Shown: positions 1-8,087, counted from the stretch's first letter. The stretch: DNA of 22,584 bases from Mariaggregatimicrobium sp964498785 (GCA_964498785.1 CAZCJL010000111.1:1-22584), one strand, 5' to 3'. Notes: generated by a model from the sequence alone, not told the origin. Made by a program: numbers and translations.

Positions 1-54
1 ATTTAAAGAGAATCCGAAAGCTTTGATGCACACCATCAATTATTGAGTGGATAC
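1..54. repeat. left copy of terminal inverted repeat
   Basis: The first 54 bases match the reverse complement of bases 22530-22583. The first 46 positions are identical, then comes one mismatch (position 47, g against a), then seven more matches. A short hairpin (TTGATG, loop of five, CATCAA) lies inside the repeat. No transposase lies next to either copy. It may be the end of an element reaching beyond the window, or a dispersed repeat at which the assembly stopped. Confidence 0.85.
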
Positions 55-166
55 AATAAATTAAACCTATTAACATAAAAAGCCTTGGGATCTGTGTTCA
101 CAGCCTCCCTGTAGGTTATAAATGAACATTCATTGCATCCGCAGTAGTATTTTATTTCGTCTTAAT

Positions 167-470
167 TCATGAAAGGGCTTTTATTAAATCCCGCTTCTCA
201 ATTTCCAGCATTTCCCAGTCGATAAAATCGAATTCGATACCAAAACTATGGGGATTGGCGACTTCGCCGGAATCCCACATTTTTTCAAATTCCCTGAATG
301 AGACGCCGTACTTTTCCTCGTATTTCAGGATCATGCGGTTGTATTTATCGAGAAGACTTTCCAATGCCGGATATAATTATGCTGTTGAATTTCTCTGTAA
401 GGGTCTCCTTCCCATACATATCAACTAATGTATTATAAATGTCCTGATCGATTTCAATAGTATGAGCCAT
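167..470 (-). pseudogene. small antitoxin-like protein gene, frameshifted
   Basis: On the minus strand an ATG at 470 opens a 42-codon frame (MAHTIEIDQDIYNTLVDMYG...) that stops at 342. A second frame of 65 codons overlaps it (TTG at 364 down to 167) and carries YEEKYGVSFREFEKMW and then a PHSF...FDFIDWE segment. Joined, the two halves resemble small antitoxin-like proteins with an N-terminal 'eIdeeIY..L' strand-helix and a C-terminal 'YEEKYGmsFeeFe..W' helix. That is recognised from memory of the family, not from a search. The simplest reading is one gene of about 100 codons broken by a single-base frameshift near 342-364. Two overlapping small genes cannot be excluded. No partner toxin is visible; it may lie beyond the left edge. 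Confidence 0.5.
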
Positions 471-608
471 AATGAACTCTGTTCATAAATATTTCTATAC
501 ATTATCTACCAAATAGTCCATTGTAAATTAACAAACTATCCGTAAAAAATCAAGCATAAAATTCATCCAGGTTTGCTCATTTTATTTCTGCTTTCACGAA
601 GTTTTCAC

Positions 609-637
609 TTGACATTTAAGTGAATGCTCTTTATATT
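609..637 (+). promoter_or_regulatory. sigma70-type promoter for the M1 peptidase gene
   Basis: A perfect -35 TTGACA (609-614) is separated by exactly 17 bases from TATATT (632-637). The M1 start codon is 45 bases further on. The same promoter and leader (ACTTACATTAAAAA) recur at 6146-6174 in front of the GYD gene. Conservation of both boxes and the spacing between two unrelated genes strengthens the call. Confidence 0.7.
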
Positions 638-681
638 TTTTAAAATAACTTACATTAAAAACAAATGCTTGATAAATAACC

Positions 682-2538
682 ATGAAAACTCTAATTTTAT
701 CTTTACTCTTTTTCTCACTATTAAACGCACATGAACCCGAGCTGTACATTCCCGTTAATATGCAACAAGCATATACAAACAACACCCGATCTGCAGACGG
801 GCGTCCCGGGGAAAAGTACTGGCAGAACCGTGCGGATTATAACATCGATGTAGAAATTCATCCCCAAAACGGACTGGTGATTGGCAGTGAAGAAATCACG
901 TATTTCAATAACAGCCCGGATAGTCTTGATGAATTGTATATTCATCTGTTTATGAATATCTATAAATAAGGAAATCCCCGGGAATATGTCGTGGTTTCCA
1001 CAGATTTGAATGAAGGCGTGGTGATCAATTCGCTGTTTGTTAATGGCGAGAGTGTCGGGCATTCGGCAATGGAATATATCCACAATGATTTCATTCTTCA
1101 CCTGAAGCAGCCGCTGCTCCCCGATGAAAAAATCGATCTGGCGATGACGTGGAATTATACCATCAATGAAAAATCCCATTTTCGCACCGGAAAGGTCGAT
1201 TCCACCTCCTGGTTTGTGGCGTACTTCTTTCCGCGCATTGCGGTGTATGATGACATCGACGGCTGGAACGATTTCAAATATTCCGGTTCTGCGGAGTTTT
1301 ATAATGATTACGGCGATTTTAATGTGGCGATTACCGTACCCCGGAATTTCATCGTCTGGGCGACGGGTATGCTGCAAAATCCCGGTGAAGTCCTGAGAGA
1401 AAAATATGCCAATCGGTACTCGGCGGCGTTGACATCGGATGAGATCATTCATATTGTCGATTCCACCGAATGCACAAGCGGGCAGGTTACGCAGCCGAAT
1501 ATTACAAACACCTGGCGCTTCAAGGCGGAGTATGTCACCGATTTTGCGTTTGCCATCAGCGACCACTATCTATGGGATGCCACAAGTTTGGTTGTCGATG
1601 AGAACGACAACCGGAGAGTGCTGATCGATGTTGCCTTTAATAAAGATGCCGGGGATTTCTACAATGTGGCGCACGTCGCCCGGCAGTCGATCGATTACAT
1701 GTCGAACATGATTCCGGGTGTGCCATTTCCCTTTCCCAATGAAACCATTTTCAACGGGCTGGACGCCATGGAATACCCGATGATGGTGAATCAGTATTCA
1801 TCAAAGGATTCGGTGGAGTCAGTAAAAATCACGTCGCATGAAATTTTCCACAGTTATTTCCCGTTTTATGTGGGCACCAATGAAACCAAATACGCGTGGA
1901 TGGACGAGGGCTTTGCCTGTCTCGGCGATTTCCTGATTTTATCCGAACTGCTATCCCCCGACGTGGCTGATTTCTTTTACCTGGAAAACTACCGCCGGAA
2001 TGCCGGCAGTGATGTGGATGTGCCGATTTTCACCAATTCCAGGCACCTGACCCGCCCGATGTATCATATTAATGCGTACGCAAAATCCGCTGTTTTTTTT
2101 TACATCCTGAAAGACCTGCTGGCAGATGATGGATTTTCCAAAACGCTGCAGGAATATATCCGGCGCTGGAACGGGAAGCACCCCATCCCGTATGATTTCT
2201 TCAACACGGTGAATGACATGAGCGGGCAAAATCTCGACTATCTGTTTAAACCCTGGTTTTTCGAGTTCGGTTTTGTCGACCTGGCGATAAAAGATGTCAC
2301 AGCGACAGAAATCGTCATCGAAAAAATCGGGCGCTACCCGGCGCCGGTGCATCTGGAATTATTTTATAAAGATGGCAGCACACAGACTATCAATAAAACC
2401 GCAGCAGTGTGGAAAGATGGCAACAGGATCTTCTCAATACCAGTTCCGGCAGGAGGTATGATAGAAAAAGTGGAGCTAAAACACCGGCTGGTGCCGGATG
2501 CGGATGTGTCGAATAATCTATTTAAAGCCACTGATTAA
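682..2538 (+). pseudogene. M1 family aminopeptidase, interrupted by an in-frame TAA
   Basis: A 618-residue secreted M1 zinc aminopeptidase would be encoded if the TAA at 967-969 were sense. The 95-codon upstream part and the 515-codon downstream part are in the same frame with no other lesion. The N-terminus is a signal peptide (MKTLILSLLFFSLLNA). Zinc ligands and catalytic Glu are intact: H386-E-I-F-H390, then exactly 18 residues, then E409 (WMDEG), the M1 HExxH-x18-E pattern. A degenerate exopeptidase motif (LDAMEYP) precedes it. Related M1 proteins read roughly NIYKKGNPRE here, so the stop probably replaces a Lys codon (AAA to TAA). The GTG at 991 could restart translation but would lose the signal peptide and part of the N-terminal beta domain. 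The final codons (AAAGCCACTGATTAA) resemble the repeat that follows, so the C-terminus may have been altered by it. Nonsense pseudogene is the first choice; sequencing error or read-through are the alternatives. Confidence 0.85.
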
Positions 2539-2549
2539 AACAAATGAGT

Positions 2550-2715
2550 AAGCCACGGATTAACACAGATTGAACACGGATATTAAAAAATCAAAAAAGA
2601 TAGTTTTAAGATGCATGGCAAAATTAATATAAAACTTGCAGGCAACAGAAATAAAAGCCAGTTTGAATATTAAAAATTTTATCCGTGTTTCATCCGTGTA
2701 TATCAGTGGCTAAAT
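2550..2715. repeat. dispersed repeat upstream of the GxxExxY gene
   Basis: A roughly 165-bp gene-free stretch starts with AGCCACGGATTAACACAGAT (2551-2570). It ends with a 35-bp segment (2681-2715, beginning ATCCGTGTTTCATCCGTGTA) that is an imperfect inverse of the start. The 35-bp segment occurs again without mismatch at 3106-3140. The middle is AT-rich and shows no ORF. Confidence 0.8.
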
Positions 2716-2731
2716 ATTTAAGGGAGGAACT

Positions 2732-3100
2732 ATGAAATTGAAATATGAAGATATTACAAGAGATATAATCGGTGCTGCATTTGAAGTTTATAATATTCTG
2801 GGGTATGGTTTTTTGGAGCAGGTTTATCAGAAAGCCATGCAGGTTGAATTGCGGCTTCGCGGGCATTCGGCAGAATTGGAACACAAAATAAAAGTTAAAT
2901 TTAAAGGAAATCTCGTTGGAGATTATGCCGCGGATATATTCGTTGACGAGAAAGTCATTGTAGAATTAAAAGTCGCTCCGGAATATAATCAGAAAGACGA
3001 AGCGCAAATATTAAATCAATTGAAAGCCACGGAAATGGAGGTTGGATTGCTTATAAATTTTGGCAGAGAAAAAGTAGAACATAAGAGATTTGTTCATTAA
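2732..3100 (+). CDS. GxxExxY family protein (PD-(D/E)XK nuclease fold)
   Basis: This 122-residue protein has the family signature G26-F-L-E29-Q-V-Y32. A PD-(D/E)XK-like core follows: D68 in YAADIFV, then E78-L-K80 in VIVELK, then the conserved QILNQLKA helix and a GLLINFG strand. GxxExxY proteins are common small proteins of unknown function; the nuclease-like fold is a family-level prediction and no activity is established. A GGGAGG ribosome site lies 5 bases before the ATG, so the start is secure. The gene sits alone inside a repeat: identical 35-bp segments flank it 16 bp before the start and 5 bp after the stop. Its base composition is more AT-rich than the M1 gene, consistent with recent insertion. 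Confidence 0.9.
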   Translation: MKLKYEDITRDIIGAAFEVYNILGYGFLEQVYQKAMQVELRLRGHSAELEHKIKVKFKGNLVGDYAADIFVDEKVIVELKVAPEYNQKDEAQILNQLKATEMEVGLLINFGREKVEHKRFVH

Positions 3101-3105
3101 AAATC

Positions 3106-3180
3106 ATCCGTGTTTCATCCGTGTATATCAGTGGCTAAATTAAATAAGCCACGGATTCACACAGGCTGAATACAGATGCA
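3106..3180. repeat. dispersed repeat downstream of the GxxExxY gene
   Basis: Bases 3106-3140 are identical to 2681-2715. They are followed by AAGCCACGGATTCACACAGG, a diverged copy of the block at 2550, so the two halves form an imperfect inverted repeat. It ends just before the PIN toxin start region. Confidence 0.85.
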
Positions 3181-3217
3181 AAAATATTCCTATAAAAAAA
3201 AGAATATGGACAGATCT

Positions 3218-3643
3218 ATGAAAATCCCTGAATTAGTAATCGATACAAACGTAATAGTTTCTGCATTAAAATCGAAGCATGGAACTTCACACTCTTTATT
3301 TCGATTAATTGGGAAAGGAAAATTTGAATGCAATATATCTGTTCCCCTGATACTCGAATACGAAAAAGTGTTATTTAATCCGGGCTTGAAACTTCCTTTC
3401 ACAAACGAAAAAATAGACAAAATTTTAAATTTTTTATGTGCAAATTCAAAGCATTATAAAATATATTTTCTTTGGCGACCTTTTCTCAAAGACGTCAAAG
3501 ATGATATGATTTTAGAGCTTGCAGTTTCATCAAAAAGTGATTATATTATAACGTTCAATAAAAAAGATTTTGTTGGAGTAAAAAAATTTGGTATTCAAGT
3601 ATTAACACCAAAAGAAATTTTAGAAAAATTGGGAGAAATATGA
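3218..3643 (+). CDS. PIN-domain toxin of a type II toxin-antitoxin system
   Basis: The protein is 141 residues from the chosen ATG. It begins almost directly with the PIN first strand and metal ligand (VIDTNVIVSALKS, Asp9). A conserved Glu sits in LILEYEKV, an acidic stretch in KDVKDDMILELA, and the terminal SDYIITFNKKDF and QVLTPKEIL are typical of the putative toxin family TIGR00305. PIN toxins are metal-dependent RNases, so the expected role is RNA cleavage when the antitoxin is lost. In-frame ATGs at 3206 and 3176 are possible starts. I prefer 3218 because 3176 lies in the upstream repeat and the family starts close to the DTN strand. The stop overlaps the next gene's ATG (ATGA). Very AT-rich, probably acquired. 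Confidence 0.85.
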   Translation: MKIPELVIDTNVIVSALKSKHGTSHSLFRLIGKGKFECNISVPLILEYEKVLFNPGLKLPFTNEKIDKILNFLCANSKHYKIYFLWRPFLKDVKDDMILELAVSSKSDYIITFNKKDFVGVKKFGIQVLTPKEILEKLGEI

Positions 3644-3882
3644 TGAGTTCAATTAGTATCAAACTGCCAGATTCTTTATATGAGGCAGCTATTGAATTAG
3701 CGAAAAAAGATCGTATTTCGATTAATCAATTTATCTCAACGGCGCTTGCAGAAAAGATATCTGCTCTTATGACTGAAGACTATTTAATGGAAAGAGCGAA
3801 GAATGCGCCGACCCGAGATGAATTTGAAAAATTATTGGATAAGGTTCCCGAAGATGAACCTGACGAATGTGACAAATTTTAA
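3640..3882 (+). CDS. ribbon-helix-helix antitoxin (HicB-like C-terminal type)
   Basis: This 80-residue protein has an N-terminal strand and two helices typical of ribbon-helix-helix DNA-binding antitoxins (SISIKLPDSLYEAAIELAKK, then ISINQFISTALAEKI). An acidic disordered tail (EDEPDECDKF) would suit toxin binding. ATG 3640 overlaps the toxin stop, and ATG 3643 is an equal alternative. GGGAG upstream serves as ribosome site. It probably neutralises the PIN protein and represses the pair. The order is toxin first. Confidence 0.8.
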   Translation: MMSSISIKLPDSLYEAAIELAKKDRISINQFISTALAEKISALMTEDYLMERAKNAPTRDEFEKLLDKVPEDEPDECDKF

Positions 3883-4047
3883 TCTTAAAATGATAATATG
3901 TTTAAATTGCGTCAAGCCGACCACATGAGCAGCTTCCCATAATCAATATGTTTCTATAGCTTTCACACAGGTTGTATGAATCTCTGTGGTTGCTTATGCT
4001 TTCGTTTTCTTACCGATAAATTTAAATTCCTTTTCCGGAAACCATAA

Positions 4048-5401
4048 ATAAACACTCCTAAAACCCGAGACAAACTAATAGAATTAGGCGCAGAAAAACT
4101 CGCAGACGTTTTGCTGAAACTCGCCGAGCAAAATGAGGAAGTTGATGATTATATAGATCACATCATTTCGACACCCTCTGAGAATGTGGTACGGTTTAAA
4201 GCTAAATTAGCAGGGCTTAAAAGAAGAACACGATTTATTACCTGGGCTGAATCCCGATATTTTGCGCAAGAATTGGAAGCTATGTTGGACGATCTTGTAG
4301 CAGGGATCAAAACGCCTGATGAGGGATTGGAACTCGTTGCCGGTTTCTTTAAAAGTGATCGACATATCTTTGAGTTGTGTGATGATTCCGGCGGATATGT
4401 TGGCGATGTTTTCCGGTTTAATGCATGCACGCTTTTTATAAAATTTGCCAATAGCTGTAGTAACAAAACCATGGTTTTACAACTCCTGAAAAATTTGTAT
4501 AAAACGGATGATTACGGTGTTCGATTTTGTCCCATTGAAAGTGCAAGCCAATATCTTTCGGAAGATGAGATTCGCATTTTAATCAAAGAATTTGAGAAAG
4601 AAGCTCTTAAGTACGAGGACGATTCGCGTGAAAAACGCCACTGGCAAAGTGGTATGCAAACATTGGCAGAATAATTAAAAGATGCGGGTCTTTTTGAGAA
4701 AATTACGACAGAAATGTATCCGGAATTACCCACGGCAATCTGTCTGGAAATTGCCGGCGTCTATCTAAAAGCAGATGAGCCGGAAAAGGCGCTTGAATGG
4801 GTTCACAAAATTACCAGCGAAGATAAATACAGACTCCACGAGAAATACGAGCTGCTTCTGGCGATCTACCAAAAACTCGGCGATGTGGATAAATCAACAG
4901 AAGTTGCCTGGATTCTGTTTCGCCGGAATCGAACTGAAAATTCATTGTCCCAACTCCTCGATATTATTGGATCGGATCAAAAAAAACAAAGTTCTGCAAG
5001 ATGAAAGCGAACTAATTTTGAACCAAACCGAACTATCCATGATCGATGCTCATTTCCTATTCGATATGGGATTACTCAACGAAGCTGCAAAATACATCTT
5101 ATCCCATCAGCAGCAGTTAGATGGGGATCAATATGGAAGCATCCTGCCATTAGCCACCGGATTCGAGGAAAATGAAAAATATCTTGCTGCCAGCGTATTG
5201 TACCGTGCCTTACTGGAATCCATTCTAAGACGAGCCCAATCCAAATATTACCACCATGGCGTCCGCTATTTGAAAAAGCTTGATAAACTATCCCCGCTTG
5301 TCACGGATTGGGGAGATTGTATTTCGCATGGGGACTATTTTAAAGAACTCAGTGAAAAACATAAGCGGAAGAGGAGTTTTTGGGGGAGGTATGGGAAATG
5401 A
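4048..5401 (+). pseudogene. DUF6880 family protein, multiply disrupted
   Basis: Three pieces together give about 450 codons of one DUF6880-type protein. The frame opens at 4048 with N-terminal family sequence (KLIELGAEKLADVLLKLAE) but no ATG or GTG precedes it; an ATA stands at 4048. The signature CDDSGGYVGDVF follows, then TAA at 4672-4674. The same frame continues (LKDAGLFEKITTEMYPELP, then helical repeats) to about 4980. There an A8 run coincides with a frameshift. The other frame carries the C-terminus (YHHGVRYLKKLDKL, then SEKHKRKRSFWGRYG), typical of the family end. The predicted protein is helical-repeat-like; its function is unknown. Start loss, nonsense and frameshift together argue for a true pseudogene. 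Confidence 0.75.
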
Positions 5402-5561
5402 GGTTGAGGTTTTTCTAAAAACGTAATTGCTCACTCTATTTTCAAATTAATGTGATGTTTCGATAATTGTTTTTTAAATTTGTCTAACAGGATTACCTTT
5501 TTACTCTCAAGGGTTTACTTGATCTTTGCATTAACATGACATTATTAATTACTACTCTAAT

Positions 5562-5960
5562 ATGAATAAATCAGAACTTAAATTACTTTTATCTTCAGAT
5601 GAAGTCGCAGGAAGAATAATCCGAGATACTGCTGAATTGGAGTGGTATGTTGAACTTGTATTAACAAGATATTTTGCTGCTCAGGATCGTTTTAATGAAT
5701 TTATAGATGTTATAATTGACCGAATGAGTTTCTTTAAAAAAATTGAAATTCTGCGGCGAATGAAACTTCCTGCAAAAATGAAATCACAACCTAATGCAGT
5801 ATCCTCTCTAGAAAAATTAAGAAATATTTTAGCTCACTCTGCATTTATTAATAATGAAGAAATTGATAAATTGTATCATGATAATGAATTAATGAAAATT
5901 CTTAGCACTTATCCCCAAAGCTATAAAAGAGAGCTGGCTGCAACAAAAAAACAGACTTAA
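5562..5960 (+). CDS. HEPN-domain protein, probably frameshifted at its C-terminus
   Basis: A 132-residue, mostly helical protein with R87-N-I-L-A-H92, matching the Rx4-6H motif of HEPN RNases. Such domains act as toxins or defence RNases, so an RNA-cleaving role is possible but not shown. The ORF ends in a run of seven A followed by CAGACTTAA. With one A fewer, the frame would stay open to a TGA at 6211 and add RLNRLLHSYIIRLKNIKDEI and an acidic segment before entering promoter DNA. The gene may therefore have been longer and lost its end by homopolymer slippage. No ribosome site is clear before the ATG. The surroundings are full of damaged accessory genes. Confidence 0.55.
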   Translation: MNKSELKLLLSSDEVAGRIIRDTAELEWYVELVLTRYFAAQDRFNEFIDVIIDRMSFFKKIEILRRMKLPAKMKSQPNAVSSLEKLRNILAHSAFINNEEIDKLYHDNELMKILSTYPQSYKRELAATKKQT

Positions 5961-6145
5961 CAGACTTCTTCATAGTTATATAATTCGATTAAAAAATATA
6001 AAGGATGAAATCCAAAAAAAAATAATTTCATGCATTTTAATTGATAAGGATGAATCTGATGACTACATAGAACATATTACTCCAAGAACAACTGATCAAT
6101 TTCCTCTCCGAAAAACCTCTAATTCCCCCTCCCCAAACTTTTCAC

Positions 6146-6174
6146 TTGACATTTACCCGAATGCTCGTTATATT
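6146..6174 (+). promoter_or_regulatory. sigma70-type promoter for the GYD-GroES-SPOR-M14 operon
   Basis: TTGACA (6146-6151), 17 bases, TATATT (6169-6174). Flanking sequence matches the promoter at 609-637, including bases upstream of -35 and the downstream leader AAATAACTTACATTAAAAA. Here the leader is split by the insertion at 6181-6276. Confidence 0.7.
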
Positions 6175-6180
6175 TTTTTA

Positions 6181-6276
6181 GATATTCCGCAAACGTTTCG
6201 GAATTTCTCATGAGGACTCTTTCTGTTTGTGTACGTATTTTATGCTTTCTGATATTTGTTAGAAATTCCGAAACGC
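6181..6276. repeat. MITE-like insertion in the operon leader
   Basis: Compared with the leader at 638-660, about 96 bp are extra here. The insert contains CGTTTCGGAATTTCT (6194-6208) and its exact inverse AGAAATTCCGAAACG (6261-6275), with about 50 bp between them. A TA dinucleotide stands on each side (6179-6180 and 6277-6278), as a TA target duplication would leave. The left end carries about 12 bases outside the inverted repeat that the right end lacks, so the exact boundary is uncertain. Confidence 0.6.
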
Positions 6277-6308
6277 TAAATAACTTACATTAAAAAGTGA
6301 GGTGTGAT

Positions 6309-6605
6309 ATGCAAACCTATATCCTGCTGACAAAGCTGGCGCCGGATGTTTCCAAACGGGTGAAGGATCGGGCGCAGTTGGGGCGTGCATGGCTGGAACA
6401 AGTAAAGGAGAAGTGTCCGGAAGTGAATTTCATTTCGCATTATGCATTGCTGGGGAAATATGATTTTCTGGACATTTATGAGGCGCCGGATGAAACCTCT
6501 GCCGCGAAAGTGTCGATGATCAGCATGTCCAATGGCGCATTCAATGCCGAGAGTTTGATTGCTATTCCGTATCATAAATTCCTGAAACTGTCAGAAGAAA
6601 TCTAA
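6309..6605 (+). CDS. GYD domain-containing protein
   Basis: This 98-residue protein matches the GYD family in layout: MQTYILLTKLAPDV at the N-terminus, then HYALLGKYDFLDIYEAPDE, where family members carry a G-x-YD motif, then a helix and a final strand. It is a small ferredoxin-like-fold protein of unknown function, probably cytoplasmic and oligomeric. I chose ATG 6309 over GTG 6297 because GAGGTG lies 4 bases before it and the family starts with this strand. It is first in an operon and is followed after 24 bp by the GroES-like gene. Confidence 0.85.
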   Translation: MQTYILLTKLAPDVSKRVKDRAQLGRAWLEQVKEKCPEVNFISHYALLGKYDFLDIYEAPDETSAAKVSMISMSNGAFNAESLIAIPYHKFLKLSEEI

Positions 6606-6629
6606 CCAATTTTAAGGAGCGACGCCATA

Positions 6630-6998
6630 ATGCGCGGAGGCAAGGAGTTAATCATTATCGGAGATCGCGTGCTGATTGCACCGGATACGACAAAAAGCAA
6701 GACAGATAGCGGATTATATTTACCCCAGGGAGTTGCTGAAAAAGAAAAAGTGCAAAGCGGTTTTGTCGTCAGTGTTGGACCGGGGTATATGACTCCCAAT
6801 ACCGAATCTTCCGAACCCTGGCTCAATTCAAACAAAGAGCCGAAATTTGTGCCATTACAGGTGCAGGAAGGTGATTATGCGATTTTTCTGAGACGGGAAG
6901 CTGTGGAAATTGAGTATGAATCCAAAAAGTACATGATTGTTCCGCAAGCCGGGATTCTGGCCATTGTGCGGGACGAGATGCCGCCGCTGGATATTTAA
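6630..6998 (+). CDS. GroES-like (Cpn10 family) protein
   Basis: 122 residues with the Cpn10 beta-barrel pattern: GDRVLIAPD at 11-19, a mobile-loop-like segment SKTDSGLYLP at 23-32, VQSGFVVSVGPG at 41-52, and VQEGDYAIFLRRE then YMIVPQAGILAIV. A roughly 22-residue insertion (about 53-74) stands where ordinary GroES is shorter. No groEL neighbours it, so it is likely a paralogue and not the housekeeping co-chaperonin. Whether it binds GroEL is unknown. AAGGAG precedes the ATG. The gene lies between the GYD gene and an envelope protein gene, probably co-transcribed. Confidence 0.75.
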   Translation: MRGGKELIIIGDRVLIAPDTTKSKTDSGLYLPQGVAEKEKVQSGFVVSVGPGYMTPNTESSEPWLNSNKEPKFVPLQVQEGDYAIFLRREAVEIEYESKKYMIVPQAGILAIVRDEMPPLDI

Positions 6999-7018
6999 TT
7001 TAACTCAGGAAACATATC

Positions 7019-8047
7019 GTGAAATTATCTTTAATTTCAACCGTACTCATTTCTGTTCTGTTGCAGTTATTCATTCTTCAGGATCAATCCTGTTCTCAAC
7101 CTGCGGAAGTGGCTGAATATTATACAGTGCAGGTTGCCTCATTTCCGATTGCAGATTCAGTAAAAGCATTTGACCTTTACCATCAATTAAAAGAGAAAAA
7201 TTATCTTGTATTTTTGACCAAAGCCTGGATCAGGGACCGGGGCAAATGGCTGCGGGTGCAGATCGGGTATTTTGACAGCAATTCCGGGGCAACGCGTTTT
7301 GCACAGGAATTTCAGGAAAAAGAAAACCGTGACTATTACATCACCAAAACCGAACTGGAGGTTGCCAGTCATTCACAGGGATTTCGGGTTATTTATACGC
7401 CATCGGCGATCTGGTATCAGGATGACAACGGAGTCAGGGAAATTTTTGATCTGTCAAAATCGCTCACGAACACGAATATTGAAGCGGAATATGCCACGCC
7501 CTCTATTTCTCCAAATGGCCAGTACGTGCTGTTTGAATATGATTCTCACATTTATGTGTTTGATTTGAAGACCTGGAACTGGCGCATCATCCAGAGTGAT
7601 GTTACGAACTCTCTCCCCCAAATGTCGCCTTCGTTAAAATATGTTGCTTATACTGATTTGAATTTATGGGAAGCGCAGGGTAATTTATGGCTCGTCGATT
7701 TAGCTGCGGACAACAAAACAACATGTCTTGTGGAATATCGCGGTGCGGGCAACAATACGGTGAAATATTTTCGCTGGCATCCAAAGCAGGATATCATCAT
7801 TTATGTGGAAGGTTACGCGTACGGCACAGTGTCTGTCGGCGGAAGCATTTACTCGGTGGATACGGCCGGTAACATCCGGGCGTTGATTAAGCCTCCGGCA
7901 GAACGCACGGAAATTTTTTCCCGGTTCTCGATTTCTGATGATTCACTTCATTACCGGGTGGCGCATTTTGATGAGCAGTATATGAGGAGTGAGACGACGG
8001 AGCATGTGGTGGCGTTGGATGAACTAATGGGAGGGAATAGGGAATAG
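7019..8047 (+). CDS. exported SPOR-domain protein with beta-propeller repeats
   Basis: The 342-residue protein starts at a GTG with CAGGA upstream. An N-terminal hydrophobic signal (about 1-25) is followed by a SPOR domain (about 33-115: YYTVQVASFPIADSVKAFDL, then WLRVQIGYFDSNSGATRFAQ). SPOR domains bind denuded septal or sacculus peptidoglycan. The rest reads like TolB/WD40-type propeller blades (SISPNGQYVLFEYDSHIYVF, MSPSLKYVAYTD, WLVDLAADNK). It is probably a periplasmic or outer-membrane-associated cell-wall protein. The last codons and stop run into a heptanucleotide repeat (8033-8087), so the C-terminal residues (MGGNRE) are repeat-derived. Confidence 0.75.
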   Translation: MKLSLISTVLISVLLQLFILQDQSCSQPAEVAEYYTVQVASFPIADSVKAFDLYHQLKEKNYLVFLTKAWIRDRGKWLRVQIGYFDSNSGATRFAQEFQEKENRDYYITKTELEVASHSQGFRVIYTPSAIWYQDDNGVREIFDLSKSLTNTNIEAEYATPSISPNGQYVLFEYDSHIYVFDLKTWNWRIIQSDVTNSLPQMSPSLKYVAYTDLNLWEAQGNLWLVDLAADNKTTCLVEYRGAGNNTVKYFRWHPKQDIIIYVEGYAYGTVSVGGSIYSVDTAGNIRALIKPPAERTEIFSRFSISDDSLHYRVAHFDEQYMRSETTEHVVALDELMGGNRE

Positions 8048-8087
8048 GGAATGGTGAATGGTGAATGGTGAATAGTGAATGGTGAAA
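8033..8087. repeat. heptanucleotide tandem repeat
   Basis: Units of GGGAATA and GGTGAAT run back to back with small variation. The repeat covers the stop codon of the SPOR gene (TAG 8045-8047) and continues into the intergenic region. Such repeats expand and contract by slippage. Confidence 0.75.

Noticed and set aside
721..1566. 281-codon minus-strand ORF
   Set aside because: It mirrors the M1 gene, has no ribosome site or recognisable domain, and the + strand shows the full peptidase motif set.
991..2538. Independent gene starting at GTG 991
   Set aside because: It is in frame with the signal-peptide-bearing piece and begins mid-domain, so it is the rest of one M1 gene.
3883..4047. Gene or RNA between the antitoxin and DUF6880 genes
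   Set aside because: No ORF of note, no convincing RNA structure and no repeat was found in these 165 bases.
967..4674. Alternative genetic code in which TAA is sense
   Set aside because: Many intact genes end with TAA at the expected family length (for example 6998, 9645-adjacent genes, 16768, 22438).
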